Shown: positions 1-9,426, counted from the stretch's first letter. The stretch: 64,000 nucleotides of DNA from Paracoccaceae bacterium (GCA_024742705.1 JANSXZ010000008.1:91813-155812), one strand, 5' to 3'. Numbers and translations: made by a program. Notes: generated by a model from the letters alone, not told the origin.

Positions 1-1129
1 GGATCGCGCCATGGGGCGGGTTGATCACAGCGTCGAAGTTGTCGATGCCGAACATTCCGAGGTTCGAGATGGCAAAGCTGCCGCCCTGATATTCGTGCGG
101 AGCGAGTTTGCGGTCGCGCGCGCGCGCAGCAAGGTCTTTCATTTCCGCCGACAAGGCCGAAAGGGATTTCATCTCAGCATCCTTCAGGACCGGAGTAAAC
201 AGGCCCCCGTCGATGGCGACGGCCACCGCCACGTCCGAAGGCGCAAGTTTGAAGACCTTGTCGCCGGCCCAGACGGCGTTCGCGTCCGGAACGGCCTGCA
301 ACGCCAGCGCACAGGCCTTGATGATGAAGTCGTTGACGGAAAGCTTGACACCGCGGGCCGCCAACTGGCCGTTCAATTGCGCACGGAATGCCATCAGGGC
401 ATCCAGCTTTATGTCGCGACGCAAGTAGAAATGCGGAACTGTCTGTTTGGCTTCGGTGAGACGTGCGGCAATCGTCTTGCGCATGCCATCGAGCGTGACG
501 ACCTCATAGTCACGCCCTTCGTAAATCCGCGCGATCGCGTCGGCACCCGGACCGCTGGGCATCGATTTGGGCGCTGCGGCTGCTGCGGGCGCGGGCTGCG
601 TTGCAGACTGCGCCGGCGCCGCAACAGGTGCCGCGCTGGCGTTTTCCACATCTGCCTTGACGATGCGCCCGTGCGGCCCCGAGCCCTTGATCCCGGTCAG
701 ATCGAGCCCCTTGTTGGCGGCGATGCGGCGCGCGAGCGGCGATGCAAACACCCGGTTGCCGCCTGACATCGGCGCGGCCGGCGCTGGTGCCGCTGCGGAA
801 GTTTGCGCGGGTGAAGGCGCTGCGGTAGCGGCTTCGGGCGCTGCGGCAGCTGCGGGCGTTGCCGTGCCGATATCCGCAGCGCTCTCGCCATCTTCCAGAA
901 GAATGGCAATCGCCGCGTTGACCTTGACGCCTTCTGTACCTTCGGCGATCAGAATCTTGCCGATCACCCCTTCATCGACCGCTTCGAACTCCATCGTGGC
1001 CTTGTCGGTTTCGATTTCCGCCATGATGTCGCCGGACGAGACGGTATCACCTTCCTTGACCAGCCATTTCGCAAGCGTGCCTTCCTCCATCGTGGGCGAC
1101 AGCGCGGGCATGAGAATTTCTGTTGGCAT
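1..1129 (-). CDS. pdhC: Dihydrolipoamide acetyltransferase, pyruvate dehydrogenase E2 (partial, C-terminus off the window)
   Basis: E2 core of the cytoplasmic pyruvate dehydrogenase complex; it transfers the acetyl group from lipoyl-lysine to CoA. About 376 residues are visible. Residues 1-80 are a lipoyl domain with the ETDKATMEF motif (lipoyl Lys about 43). An Ala/Pro-rich linker follows, then a peripheral-subunit-binding domain (about 127-162, with [12 protein letters not shown] and [13 protein letters not shown]), a second Ala/Pro linker, and the start of the acyltransferase domain from about 200. The frame is open at base 1, so the catalytic DHRxxDG motif lies outside. It starts 12 nt after pdhB, so the genes are surely one operon pdhA-pdhB-pdhC. 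Confidence 0.95.
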   Translation of the reverse strand, partial: MPTEILMPALSPTMEEGTLAKWLVKEGDTVSSGDIMAEIETDKATMEFEAVDEGVIGKILIAEGTEGVKVNAAIAILLEDGESAADIGTATPAAAAAPEAATAAPSPAQTSAAAPAPAAPMSGGNRVFASPLARRIAANKGLDLTGIKGSGPHGRIVKADVENASAAPVAAPAQSATQPAPAAAAAPKSMPSGPGADAIARIYEGRDYEVVTLDGMRKTIAARLTEAKQTVPHFYLRRDIKLDALMAFRAQLNGQLAARGVKLSVNDFIIKACALALQAVPDANAVWAGDKVFKLAPSDVAVAVAIDGGLFTPVLKDAEMKSLSALSAEMKDLAARARDRKLAPHEYQGGSFAISNLGMFGIDNFDAVINPPHGAI

Positions 1130-1141
1130 CGGCTCCGCTCC

Positions 1142-2521
1142 TTACCGGTAGGTCACTTGTTTAACGGCCTCGATCACCTCGTCGGTGGTGACCAGCGCGT
1201 GCTTTTCCAGATTGGCCGCATAGGGCATCGGCACGTCCTTTCCGGTGCAGTTGATCACCGGCGCATCCAGATAGTCGAAGGCCTGCTGCATCAGAACCGA
1301 GGAGATGTAGTTGCCCACCGAACCCTGCGGCCAGCCTTCCTCGACCGTGACACAGCGATTGGTTTTCATCACCGATTTGATGATGGCGCCGGTGTCCATC
1401 GGGCGGATGGTCCGCAGATCGATCACCTCGGCGTCGATGCCTTCTTCCGCCAGTTTTTCGGCCGCCGCAAGTGCATAGGTCATGCCGATGCCGAAGCTGA
1501 CGATGGTTACATCCGTGCCCTGCCGCCAGATCCTGGCCTTGCCGAATGGAACGGTGAAATCCTCGACGTCCGGCACGTCGAAACTGCGGCCATAGAGAAT
1601 CTCGTTTTCAAGGAAGATGACCGGGTTCGGATCGCGGATCGCGGTTTTCAGAAGGCCTTTGGCGTCGGAGGCCGAGTAGGGCATGACAACCTTCAGGCCG
1701 GGAATCTGCATGTACCAGGCGGCATAGTCCTGGCTGTGCTGGGCTCCGACACGGGCCGCGGCGCCGTTGGGCCCGCGGAAGGTGATTGGCGCACCCATCT
1801 GTCCGCCTGACATGTAAAGCGTCTTAGCCGCCGAGTTGATGATGTGATCAATCGCCTGCATGGCAAAGTTGAAAGTCATGAATTCGACGATCGGATTCAG
1901 CCCGCCAAAGGCCGCGCCGACGCCAATGCCGGCAAACCCGTGTTCGGTGATCGGCGTGTCGATCACGCGTTTCGGGCCGAATTCGTCCAGAAGGCCCTGG
2001 CTGATCTTGTAGGCGCCCTGGTACTCGGCAACCTCTTCGCCCATCAGGAAGACCGTCGGCTCGCGGCGCATTTCCTCGGCCATCGCGTCGCGCAGGGCCT
2101 CGCGGACTGTCTGTTGCTTCAGGGCGGTGCCTTCGGGCCAGTCGGGCGTTTCGTCGACCTCTGGTGCCTCGGGCGCGGTTGCGGCGCTTTCGGCGGCTGG
2201 CGCGCGACCCTCTTCAGACTTGAGATCGGCGGGCATGGCCGCGCTGGCGGGCGCGGCGCCCGCTTCGGGAACGGCTTCGCCCTCTTCGACCAGTATCGCT
2301 ATCGCGGTGTTGACCTTCACGCCTTCAGTGCCTTCGGGCACGAGGATCTTGCCAACGATACCTTCGTCGACGGCCTCGAATTCCATCGTGGCCTTGTCGG
2401 TTTCAATCTCGGCCATGATGTCGCCGGACGATACGGTATCGCCCTCCTTGACCAGCCATTTCGCAAGCGTGCCTTCTTCCATCGTGGGCGACAGCGCGGG
2501 CATCAGGATTTCGGTTGCCAT
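1142..2521 (-). CDS. pdhB: Pyruvate dehydrogenase E1 component, beta subunit with N-terminal lipoyl domain
   Basis: Beta subunit of the thiamine-diphosphate-dependent E1 that decarboxylates pyruvate and acetylates lipoyl groups. The protein has 459 residues, longer than the usual 330 because residues 1-80 are a lipoyl domain (ETDKATMEF, Lys 43) followed by an Ala/Pro/Glu linker. The transketolase-like beta domain starts near residue 135 and includes [31 protein letters not shown] and [12 protein letters not shown] lipoyl-bearing E1-beta is typical of alphaproteobacteria. It lies 12 nt after pdhA. The first 54 residues are almost identical to those of the adjacent E2 gene. Confidence 0.97.
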   Translation of the reverse strand: MATEILMPALSPTMEEGTLAKWLVKEGDTVSSGDIMAEIETDKATMEFEAVDEGIVGKILVPEGTEGVKVNTAIAILVEEGEAVPEAGAAPASAAMPADLKSEEGRAPAAESAATAPEAPEVDETPDWPEGTALKQQTVREALRDAMAEEMRREPTVFLMGEEVAEYQGAYKISQGLLDEFGPKRVIDTPITEHGFAGIGVGAAFGGLNPIVEFMTFNFAMQAIDHIINSAAKTLYMSGGQMGAPITFRGPNGAAARVGAQHSQDYAAWYMQIPGLKVVMPYSASDAKGLLKTAIRDPNPVIFLENEILYGRSFDVPDVEDFTVPFGKARIWRQGTDVTIVSFGIGMTYALAAAEKLAEEGIDAEVIDLRTIRPMDTGAIIKSVMKTNRCVTVEEGWPQGSVGNYISSVLMQQAFDYLDAPVINCTGKDVPMPYAANLEKHALVTTDEVIEAVKQVTYR

Positions 2522-2533
2522 TTTGCTCTCTCC

Positions 2534-3544
2534 TCAAGCAGTCTGCGGCGCCACGTCGGCGTAGATGTCGGTCCAAAGTTCTTCGAGCGCGGGCTCGGGG
2601 CTTTCCTTGGCGAAATCCGCCGATTTGTTGACGACGTCCTTGATCTCCTTGTCGATGGCTTTCAGATCGTCCTCGGTGGCGTGTTTGCCGGTCAGGAGCA
2701 GGCTGCGCACCGCTTCGATTGGGTCGCGCTCATCGCGCATCTTCTGAACCTCTTCGCGGGTTCGATACTTCGCCGGATCCGACATCGAGTGCCCGCGGTA
2801 GCGGTAGGTCTTGATTTCCAGGATGTAGGGCCCCTTGCCCGACCGGCAGTGCGCCACGGCCTTCTCGCCGGCTGCCTTGACCGCCAGCACATCCATGCCG
2901 TCGACCATGTCGCCGGGAATGCCGAATGCTTCGCCGCGGTGGTAGATGTCGGGCGAGGACGTCGACCGCTGTTGCGATGTGCCCATGGCGTACTGGTTGT
3001 TCTCGATGACGAAAACGCAAGGCAGCTTCCACAGGGCGGCCATGTTGAACGCTTCGTAAACCTGGCCCTGATTGGCGGCACCATCGCCAAAATAGGTAAA
3101 GGTCACGCGCCCGTTTTCGAGATACTTGTCGGCGAAGGCAAGGCCGGCGCCCAAAGGCACCTGCGCGGCAACAATCCCGTGCCCGCCGTAGAAATGTTTC
3201 TCTTTCGAGAACATGTGCATCGAACCGCCCTTGCCCTTGGAATAGCCGCCTTCGCGCCCGGTCAGTTCGGCCATCACCCCGTCGGGATCCATGCCGCAGG
3301 CCAGCATGTGACCGTGATCGCGATACGAAGTGACGCGCTTGTCGCCTTCTTCCGCAGCGGCTTCCAGCCCGACGACCACGGCCTCCTGTCCGATGTACAG
3401 ATGGCAAAAGCCACCGATCAGACCCATGCCATAGAGTTGGCCCGCCTTTTCCTCGAACCGTCGGATCAGCAGCATGTCGCGGTAGTAGGTTTTAAGCTCC
3501 TCCGCGGAAACGTTCGGTTGCTTAGTGGTTTTTCTGGCCGGCAT
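2534..3544 (-). CDS. pdhA: Pyruvate dehydrogenase E1 component, alpha subunit
   Basis: Alpha subunit of E1; with PdhB it binds thiamine diphosphate and decarboxylates pyruvate. At 336 residues it has normal length for the heterotetrameric E1 family. The thiamine diphosphate/Mg motif runs from GDGAANQGQVYEAF to ENNQYAMGT at about residues 153-188. The phosphorylation-loop-like YRYRGHSMSDPAKYR lies near 250-262. First gene of the pdhABC operon. A perfect inverted repeat lies about 26 nt upstream of the ATG and is a likely operator. Confidence 0.97.
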   Translation of the reverse strand: MPARKTTKQPNVSAEELKTYYRDMLLIRRFEEKAGQLYGMGLIGGFCHLYIGQEAVVVGLEAAAEEGDKRVTSYRDHGHMLACGMDPDGVMAELTGREGGYSKGKGGSMHMFSKEKHFYGGHGIVAAQVPLGAGLAFADKYLENGRVTFTYFGDGAANQGQVYEAFNMAALWKLPCVFVIENNQYAMGTSQQRSTSSPDIYHRGEAFGIPGDMVDGMDVLAVKAAGEKAVAHCRSGKGPYILEIKTYRYRGHSMSDPAKYRTREEVQKMRDERDPIEAVRSLLLTGKHATEDDLKAIDKEIKDVVNKSADFAKESPEPALEELWTDIYADVAPQTA

Positions 3545-3570
3545 AGGCTCAGGCCCCCCTTCAAACAGAA

Positions 3571-3588
3571 TAGTTTAGTATTAAACTA
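3571..3588. promoter_or_regulatory. Perfect inverted repeat upstream of pdhA, candidate operator
   Basis: TAGTTTA-GTAT-TAAACTA, arms 7 nt, spacer 4 nt, about 26 nt upstream of the pdhA start. The core GTTTA-N4-TAAAC recurs at 16755-16768 at nearly the same distance upstream of lpd, the gene for E3 of the same complex. That the site is an operator, and which regulator binds it, are inference. Confidence 0.6.
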
Positions 3589-3645
3589 TCCCTAGCGGAT
3601 TCGCGTGAGGCTGGCGAGGGGATAAGTTGACGCGCGTGATCCGGC

Positions 3646-3960
3646 CTAGCGAATCACGATTTCGTCGGCGCGAGTCAGGCCCAGAAGGCGCCGCGCCTGT
3701 TCGTCCAGCAGGTCGATGTCGAGATAGTTGTCGGACAACCGGCGGGTCAGGTTTTCCATGCGCGCCACTTCGGTCTTCAGAACCGCCAGCTCCTTGCGAA
3801 GGGCTTCGGCCTCGGCCGAGATCTCGGCACGGCTGAACACACCGTGGTCGCCCTGAACGGCTGAAAACACGAAATACATGGACAGCGCGAAGGCTGCCAT
3901 GACGAACATGAAAGCGCCCAGCGAAGGGCGGCGCGACTGGATCACCTTGGTCTGCCTCAT
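3646..3960 (-). CDS. ftsB: Septum formation initiator, FtsB/DivIC family
   Basis: Small bitopic divisome protein; FtsB joins FtsL and FtsQ to activate septal peptidoglycan synthesis. The 104 residues comprise a short basic cytoplasmic N-terminus, one membrane segment (about 13-31, GAFMFVMAAFALSMYFVFSAV) and a periplasmic leucine-heptad coiled coil (about 44-80, EISAEAEALRKELAVLKTEV), then a conserved tail ending in ARRLLGLTRADEIVIR. That tail is typical of the family (LLGxxRxDE). It sits between pgk and pdhA on the same strand. Confidence 0.9.
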   Translation of the reverse strand: MRQTKVIQSRRPSLGAFMFVMAAFALSMYFVFSAVQGDHGVFSRAEISAEAEALRKELAVLKTEVARMENLTRRLSDNYLDIDLLDEQARRLLGLTRADEIVIR

Positions 3961-4047
3961 GGTTGCATCGGATGCACACGGGCGTTCTGCGACGCCTCTG
4001 GACAGACTATGCCATGTTTCGGCGCCGCTGGGAATCCCCCGCCGGCA

Positions 4048-5238
4048 TCAGCCTTGCAATGCCGCGACGCCGGGCAGGGTCTTGCCTTCCATCCATTCGA
4101 GGAATGCGCCGCCGGCCGTCGAGATATATGTGAAATCCTGCGCCGCGCCGGCCTGGTTCAACGCGGCCACCGTGTCGCCGCCACCTGCCACCGTGATCAA
4201 CTTGCCCGCGCGGGTCAGCGCCGCGGCCTGGCGGGCGGCGGCGTTGGTGGCGGTGTCGAAGGGCGGGATTTCGAATGCGCCCATCGGTCCGTTCCAGATC
4301 AAGGTGCGGGCGTTGGACATCGTTTCGGCCATTGCGGCGACGCTGTTCGGTCCGGCATCCAGAATCATCGCATCTGCCGGGCAGGCGTCGGCGGCGACGG
4401 TTTCGTTTTCGGCGCCGGCCTCGAAAACCCGCGCCACCACGACATCCTCGGGCAACAGGATGGTACAGCCGGTGTCGCGCGCCTTCTCCATGATCCGGTT
4501 TGCGGTATCTGTCATGTCGTGTTCGGCCAGCGATTTGCCGACGTCGATGCCCTGCGCGGCGAGGAAGGTGTTGGCCATCCCGCCACCGATAACAAGGTGA
4601 TCGACCTTTTCCACAAGGTTCGACAGCAACTCGAGCTTGGTGGACACCTTGGCGCCACCCACCACCGCCATGACCGGGCGCTCGGGCGCGCCCAGCGCCG
4701 TTTCAAGCGCCTGCAATTCGGCCTGCATCAACCGCCCCGCGCAGGCCGGCAGCAACCGCGCGATCGCCTCGGTCGAGGCATGGGCGCGGTGCGCACAGGA
4801 AAACGCATCGTTGCAGTAAACGTCGCCCAGCCGCGCGAAGGCGGCGGCAAGCGCGGGGTCGTTCTTTTCCTCGCCCGCGTAGAAGCGCGTGTTTTCCAGC
4901 AACAGGACATGCCCGTCTTTCAACGCCTCTGCCGCGGCCTCGGCGGCAGGGCCCTGACAATCGGCGGCAAAGACCACCGGCGCGCCGAACGCCTCTTCCA
5001 GCGATGCGGTGAGAAACCGCAGCGAAAGGTCGGGCACATGCTTGCCTTTCGGCCGGCCGAAATGGGCCAGAAGGATCGGCCGCCCACCCTTGGCCAGAAT
5101 GTCGCGGATCGTCGGCTGCAACCGGGTGATCCGTGTGGCATCGGTAACGCGCCCGTTCTCGACGGGTACGTTCACATCCACGCGCACCAGCACGCGTTTG
5201 CCGGCAAGGTCCATATCGTCCAGCGATTTCCAGGTCAT
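4048..5238 (-). CDS. pgk: Phosphoglycerate kinase
   Basis: Glycolysis/gluconeogenesis enzyme interconverting 1,3-bisphosphoglycerate plus ADP with 3-phosphoglycerate plus ATP. At 396 residues it has normal length. Visible signatures are the N-terminal [20 protein letters not shown], substrate-site HFGRPKG, the hinge-side [12 protein letters not shown], the phosphate-binding WNGPMGAFE and the C-terminal [10 protein letters not shown]. Divergent from the cyclophilin at 5370, with about 130 nt between them. Gap is encoded elsewhere (30640), so there is no gap-pgk operon. Confidence 0.98.
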   Translation of the reverse strand: MTWKSLDDMDLAGKRVLVRVDVNVPVENGRVTDATRITRLQPTIRDILAKGGRPILLAHFGRPKGKHVPDLSLRFLTASLEEAFGAPVVFAADCQGPAAEAAAEALKDGHVLLLENTRFYAGEEKNDPALAAAFARLGDVYCNDAFSCAHRAHASTEAIARLLPACAGRLMQAELQALETALGAPERPVMAVVGGAKVSTKLELLSNLVEKVDHLVIGGGMANTFLAAQGIDVGKSLAEHDMTDTANRIMEKARDTGCTILLPEDVVVARVFEAGAENETVAADACPADAMILDAGPNSVAAMAETMSNARTLIWNGPMGAFEIPPFDTATNAAARQAAALTRAGKLITVAGGGDTVAALNQAGAAQDFTYISTAGGAFLEWMEGKTLPGVAALQG

Positions 5239-5369
5239 GTCATCCGCTCCGTTGGCCGCAGTGTTGCACCTGATGTCCCTTCATTTCGCACCGAGGTCAA
5301 TGCTTCACTTGGCAATCCTGGCGCGCGGGCTTAGGTAGCCTGCCAGATATGACAGACGAGGAGCCGGAC

Positions 5370-5876
5370 ATGGCCGATATCAAAGACCCCGAAAACACCA
5401 TCCTGATGGAGCTTGCAGGGGGTACGGTAACCATCGAACTGCTGGCCGATGTGGCGCCGCAGCACACCGCGCGGATGAAGGAACTGGCGCGCGCCGGGGC
5501 CTATGACAACGTGTGCTTTCACCGTGTGATCGATGGCTTCATGGCCCAGACGGGCGACGTGCAGCACGGCAACATGGAAGACGGGTTCAACCTGCGGATG
5601 GCGGGCACCGGCGGTTCCGAGCACCCCAACGTGCCGGCCGAATTCTCCAAGCTGCCGCACGACCGTGGCACGCTGGGCGCCGCCCGCTCGGCCAACCCCG
5701 ACAGCGCCAACAGCCAGTTTTTCATCAATTTCAACGACAACCACTTCCTGAACGGGCAATACACGGTCTATGGCCGCGTGATCTCGGGGATGGAACATGT
5801 GGATGCGATCACCCGTGGCGAACCGCCTGCGAATCCGGACCGGATGATTTCGGTCAAGGTGGCCGCCGATGCATAA
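5370..5876 (+). CDS. ppiB: Peptidyl-prolyl cis-trans isomerase, cyclophilin type, cytoplasmic
   Basis: Cyclophilin accelerating proline isomerisation. The 168 residues cover a single compact domain with FHRVIDGFMAQTGD, the SANSQFFINF segment and the C-terminal YGRVISGM. No signal peptide. I chose ATG at 5370 rather than the in-frame ATG at 5349 because GACGAGGAG lies at 5355-5363, ideally spaced. It overlaps the next cyclophilin gene by 8 nt, so they are probably translationally coupled. Confidence 0.95.
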   Translation: MADIKDPENTILMELAGGTVTIELLADVAPQHTARMKELARAGAYDNVCFHRVIDGFMAQTGDVQHGNMEDGFNLRMAGTGGSEHPNVPAEFSKLPHDRGTLGAARSANPDSANSQFFINFNDNHFLNGQYTVYGRVISGMEHVDAITRGEPPANPDRMISVKVAADA

Positions 5877-6414
5877 GGCCGCGGCTCTGTGGCTGGCGAT
5901 GGCGGCTCCGGCATTGGCCAGCGGAATCGAAATCCAGGTCGCGGGTGAGGCCAACGGCACCATCGCGATCGACCTTCTGGAAGATGTCGCGCCCGGCCAT
6001 GCCGAAAGGATCGTCGGCCTGGCCCGCAGCGGTGCCTATGACGGCATCGTGTTCCACCGGGTGATCGACGGCTTCATGGCGCAGACCGGCGATGTCGAGT
6101 TTGGCAAGGTCGGCGGCGACATGCGCATGGCCGGTCGCGGGGGATCGGATCTGCCCGATCTCGCCGCCGAGTTCTCGGAAGTGCCCTTCGACAGGGGCGT
6201 TGTCGGCATGGCCCGGGCGCAAAACCCCGACAGCGCCAACAGCCAGTTCTTCATCATGTTCGATCAGGGCTATTTCCTAAACGGCCAATACACCGTTGTC
6301 GGGCGCGTGACCTCCGGGCTGGACGTGCTTGATGCGATCAAGCGCGGCGCAGGCCCCAACGGATCGGTGGTGGGGCGCCCCGACGTCATGCAGCGGGTCA
6401 CGGTCACCGATTGA
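5869..6414 (+). CDS. Peptidyl-prolyl cis-trans isomerase, cyclophilin type, exported
   Basis: Second cyclophilin (181 residues), overlapping the stop of the first by 8 nt. The N-terminus is a signal peptide: MHK, a hydrophobic stretch, then a PALAS-G cleavage-like site near residue 18, so it probably acts in the periplasm. Core motifs FHRVIDGFMAQTGD and DSANSQFFIMFD are intact and close to those of the upstream paralogue, suggesting a tandem duplication with one copy exported. A terminator-like hairpin follows at 6464-6497. Confidence 0.93.
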   Translation: MHKAAALWLAMAAPALASGIEIQVAGEANGTIAIDLLEDVAPGHAERIVGLARSGAYDGIVFHRVIDGFMAQTGDVEFGKVGGDMRMAGRGGSDLPDLAAEFSEVPFDRGVVGMARAQNPDSANSQFFIMFDQGYFLNGQYTVVGRVTSGLDVLDAIKRGAGPNGSVVGRPDVMQRVTVTD

Positions 6415-6463
6415 TCTGTGGCGCGCGGTTCAGAACAGGGCGGCGCGGTACCAGAACGAAACA

Positions 6464-6497
6464 GGGCGGCGCGGATATCCATCCGGGCCGCCCTTTT
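6464..6497 (+). terminator. Rho-independent terminator after the cyclophilin pair
   Basis: An 11-bp stem with one mismatch (GGGCGGCGCGG at 6464-6474 against CCGGGCCGCCC at 6483-6493) followed by TTTT. It sits between the convergent cyclophilin and bactofilin genes. The 5' arm is also present as a nearby direct copy beginning about 26 nt earlier, which could allow an alternative fold. Confidence 0.65.
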
Positions 6498-6537
6498 GCC
6501 ACAACCCTGCGGGGTGTCGGCGTTGTGCGTGCTTTTC

Positions 6538-7074
6538 TCAGCTTTCTGTGGCGGTGCCAGCCGCCGGCTTGGGCGCGGCAGGACGCGCGGCAGCCGGATT
6601 TCCCGATCCCTGGGGGGCGTTCAGACGGCCCGGCGACAGAGGATCGTCCTGACGCTGAACCGATCCCTCGAAATGCGCGCCGCTTTCGATTGCGATCGTC
6701 TTGTGGATGATGTCGCCTTCGACGCGGGCGGTTGAACTCAGGCGCACCTTCAAGCCGCGCACGCGGCCAACGATTCGGCCATTGATCACAACGTCGTCGG
6801 CAGTGACTTCGCCCTTGATCGTCGCGCTTTCACCGATGGTCAGAAGATGCGCGCGGATGTCGCCTTCGACGGTGCCTTCCACCTGGATATCGCCGGTGGT
6901 TTTCATGTTGCCGGTCACATGCAGATCCGATGACAGAACCGACGCGGGCGGTTTTGCCTTGGGCGGGGTGGCCTTGAATTCACTTGGCGAGGGCGACGCG
7001 GTAGCCGCGGGCGGTGCGGCGGGCGTGCTGGGCGGCTTGGCGCCGGGCTCGTTGATTTTGCTTTTAGAAAACAT
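6538..7074 (-). CDS. Bactofilin (polymer-forming cytoskeletal protein)
   Basis: Bactofilins self-assemble without nucleotide into beta-helical filaments that scaffold cell-wall enzymes. The 178 residues show the usual plan: a disordered Pro/Ala/Lys N-terminus (1-45), a right-handed beta-helix core (about 48-140, with repeats such as GDIQVEGTVEGDIRAHLLTIG and GEVTADDVVINGRIVGRV) and a disordered Ala/Pro tail. It overlaps the 3' end of the upstream M23 peptidase gene by 11 nt. This gene pairing is a recurrent one for bactofilins that act in cell shape. Confidence 0.93.
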   Translation of the reverse strand: MFSKSKINEPGAKPPSTPAAPPAATASPSPSEFKATPPKAKPPASVLSSDLHVTGNMKTTGDIQVEGTVEGDIRAHLLTIGESATIKGEVTADDVVINGRIVGRVRGLKVRLSSTARVEGDIIHKTIAIESGAHFEGSVQRQDDPLSPGRLNAPQGSGNPAAARPAAPKPAAGTATES

Positions 7075-8389
7075 CGTTAGCAGCCTTGATATAGATCATG
7101 GGATTGACGGGCTTTCCGCCGACACGGACTTCATAATGTAGGTGAACGCCCGTGACACGTCCAGACGCTCCCATATCACCAATCCGCTCGCCGCGCGATA
7201 CCCGTTCGCCCACTTTCACCCGCAGACGCGACAAATGGGCATAGCGGGTTTCGATCCCGAATTCGTGCTGGATCTTGACGAGACGGCCATAGCCGGCCTG
7301 CCACCCCGCGTGGGTGACGACACCGTCGGCGGTGGCATAGAGCGGCGTGCCCAGATCGGATGCGAAATCCACACCCGAATGCATCCGCCGTCCGCCGGTC
7401 TTGGGGTCGCGCCGGTAGCCGTAGCCGCTGGTGAAGCGAAAGGCGCTTTTGACCGGTGTCGCGAAAGGCGCCTTCTGGGCCGCGATCCGGTACAGGTTCA
7501 GCTGATCCATCTGGTTCAGCAGACGGTTGGCGCGCTGAGCGTCCGGGCTGGGTTCCTCGCCCATCGTCGAAAAGCTGAGAGGTGTCAGCGGGCCGCCCTG
7601 GCCGGAATAGGCGCGGCGCATCTGTTCGATGATGCGATCCGTCGGCATGCCGGCTGCGCGGAACATCTTGTCCAGCGGCTCGACCGAGATCGACATCGCA
7701 TCCTCGAGCTGGCGGAAGATCGCGTCGTTCTGGTCGCGCATCATGGCCAGTTCGAATTCCAGTTCCGCCGCGGCGTCCAGCGCTTCGCGTGCGTCGGTCA
7801 GAATGCGGTCGCGTTCTTCGGCCGTGCGCGCCAGCGCCTCGGCGAGGAACCCGATCGGCGCGCCGTCGCCGGACGATGCCGCGCCTTCGCCCTCGCCTGC
7901 GGCCCGCGCTTCAAGAGCGGCATATGCGGCGCGCGCCGTCTCACGCTCTTTCATGGTCTCGCGCAGCGTGGCCTGGATTACCCGCATTCCGGTCTCCAGC
8001 TCGCGCCGCCGCGTTTCGGATGCCAGCAACTCGGATTGCATGACCGAAATCTGCGTCAGCGCCGCGTTGAACCGTGCCTGCGCGGCCAATGCCTCTTCTG
8101 CGCGCATGTCGCGCTGCGCCGACAGGGCGTTCAGACGGTCCTGATAGGTCTTCTGGTCGCGCTTGGCCTGATCGCGGAAGTTGCCTGCGCCGATGCTGTC
8201 CATCAGCAGAACGGCGGTTGCGATGATCGCCCATGCCACCACCAGGGCGCTACCGGAAAACGCCAGAAGCTGCGTAACGGGCCGCAGGCGGATGAACCGC
8301 GTATCGGTGTCGGATTTCAGAAAGACGCGGCGTTCAGGAAACCATTGTTCCATTACCGCATGCATATGAATCGCCAGACGTGTCCGCAC
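7064..8389 (-). CDS. M23 family peptidoglycan endopeptidase, membrane-anchored
   Basis: Zinc metallopeptidase of the lysostaphin/LytM family, probably a periplasmic cell-wall hydrolase. The sequence shows a short cytoplasmic N-terminus, one membrane segment (LLAFSGSALVVAWAIIATAVLLM, near 35-57), a long coiled coil (about 70-200) and a C-terminal M23 domain. MHSGVDFASD and HLHYEVRVGG supply the HxxxD and HxH zinc ligands. I prefer the GTG at 8389 (441 residues, MRTRLAIH) because AAGGA lies 9 nt upstream; an in-frame ATG at 8413 would add 8 residues. The stop lies inside the bactofilin gene, so the two are coupled. Confidence 0.92.
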   Translation of the reverse strand: MRTRLAIHMHAVMEQWFPERRVFLKSDTDTRFIRLRPVTQLLAFSGSALVVAWAIIATAVLLMDSIGAGNFRDQAKRDQKTYQDRLNALSAQRDMRAEEALAAQARFNAALTQISVMQSELLASETRRRELETGMRVIQATLRETMKERETARAAYAALEARAAGEGEGAASSGDGAPIGFLAEALARTAEERDRILTDAREALDAAAELEFELAMMRDQNDAIFRQLEDAMSISVEPLDKMFRAAGMPTDRIIEQMRRAYSGQGGPLTPLSFSTMGEEPSPDAQRANRLLNQMDQLNLYRIAAQKAPFATPVKSAFRFTSGYGYRRDPKTGGRRMHSGVDFASDLGTPLYATADGVVTHAGWQAGYGRLVKIQHEFGIETRYAHLSRLRVKVGERVSRGERIGDMGASGRVTGVHLHYEVRVGGKPVNPMIYIKAANDVF

Positions 8390-8470
8390 GCCACATTCCT
8401 TGTCCCATCCCATTCACGGCGCACAGGTCCCCCAACCAAGATGCACGCCGTCACTCGGGCATAGCCACCA

Positions 8471-8507
8471 CCGGCCAATTGGACAACCCGTTTGACCAAT
8501 TGGCCGG
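8471..8507. promoter_or_regulatory. Perfect 12-bp inverted repeat carrying two CCAATTGG palindromes
   Basis: Arms CCGGCCAATTGG (8471-8482) and CCAATTGGCCGG (8496-8507) with a 13-nt spacer. Each arm contains the self-complementary octamer CCAATTGG; their centres are 21 bp apart, two helical turns. A weaker GCAATTGGC lies at 8531-8539. It is upstream of the M23/bactofilin genes and downstream of the DUF455 gene. There is no T tract, so an operator seems more likely than a terminator, but both are inference. Confidence 0.5.
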
Positions 8508-8583
8508 CGCGGACCCGATCAATTTGAGACGCAATTGGCAAAAAACCGCCGATGCTCAGGCCGTTGTGGCGCGTCGCTCACCC

Positions 8584-9426
8584 TCAGGATGTGCGGCCGG
8601 CGGTGCCGGCTGGCGCGGTTTCTTCCGCCAGCGGCCAGTAAAAATCGGGCGGCAAACCGGCTTCGGCGCGTTTCTCGACGTTGAATGGCGCCTTCAGCGG
8701 GCCGTGAAAGTACCGCCGCACCAGGTCGTGAAAGGCGGTCTTGGGGTCCATCTCGTGACGGCCGCAGAGGAAATGAAACCATTTCGATCCATAAGCCACA
8801 TGCGCGACCTCTTCGGCATAGATGGTTTCCAGCGCCTGCACCGCCGCATCGGCGCGCGCCTTGCGAAACACCTCGATCATGCCGGGCGTCACGTCGAGGC
8901 CGCGCGCCTCGAGAACCATCGGCACCACCGCCAGACGGCCCATCAGGTCGCCGGCGGTGTCTTCGGCCGCGCGCCACATCCCGGCGTGGGCGGGCAATGC
9001 GCCATAGCTGCTGCCCATGGCTTCCAGACAATCGCAGATCAGGTTGAAATGCTTGCTTTCCTCGTCGGCCGCCCTGACCCAATCGTCGAAAAAGCCCGTT
9101 GGCATGGGCACATGCGCAAATCGTGCGATGATGTCCCAATGCAGGTCCACCGCATTCAGTTCGATATGCGCTACCGCGTGCAGCAGCGCGATGCGCCCCG
9201 CTTCCGAGCCGGGCCGGCGACGCGGCACGTCACGCGGCGACAACAGCGCCGGGCGTTCGGGCCGCGCCGGATGCGGCGGTGGATCGGCGCGGCCCACGGG
9301 CGGTGTTTCGCCCGCGTCGCGCGCCGCCATCCAAGCGGCGGCATGGCGCCGCGACAGGGCGGTCTTGGCCCGCCCGTCCGCGCAGCGCAAAACCGCCTCG
9401 GCGCATTCGGCCAGCGGCAGAATCAC
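8584..9426 (-). CDS. DUF455 family ferritin-like protein
   Basis: Function uncertain. The 280 residues belong to the DUF455 family, which has a ferritin-like four-helix fold. Carboxylate/histidine motifs typical of di-metal sites are visible: HAVAHIELNAVDL, ADEESKHF and AEEVAHVAYGSKWFHFL. The GTG start at 9426 overlaps the bcp stop (GTGA), the pattern of translational coupling; longer in-frame readings would run through bcp. Paired with Bcp, a role in oxidative stress or metal handling is possible but not shown. Confidence 0.85.
   Translation of the reverse strand: MILPLAECAEAVLRCADGRAKTALSRRHAAAWMAARDAGETPPVGRADPPPHPARPERPALLSPRDVPRRRPGSEAGRIALLHAVAHIELNAVDLHWDIIARFAHVPMPTGFFDDWVRAADEESKHFNLICDCLEAMGSSYGALPAHAGMWRAAEDTAGDLMGRLAVVPMVLEARGLDVTPGMIEVFRKARADAAVQALETIYAEEVAHVAYGSKWFHFLCGRHEMDPKTAFHDLVRRYFHGPLKAPFNVEKRAEAGLPPDFYWPLAEETAPAGTAGRTS

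Noticed and set aside
6436..6474. Short direct repeat ACAGGGCGGCGCGG twice, 26 bp apart
   Set aside because: Probably a local duplication of the terminator arm; too short and too GC-biased to claim more.
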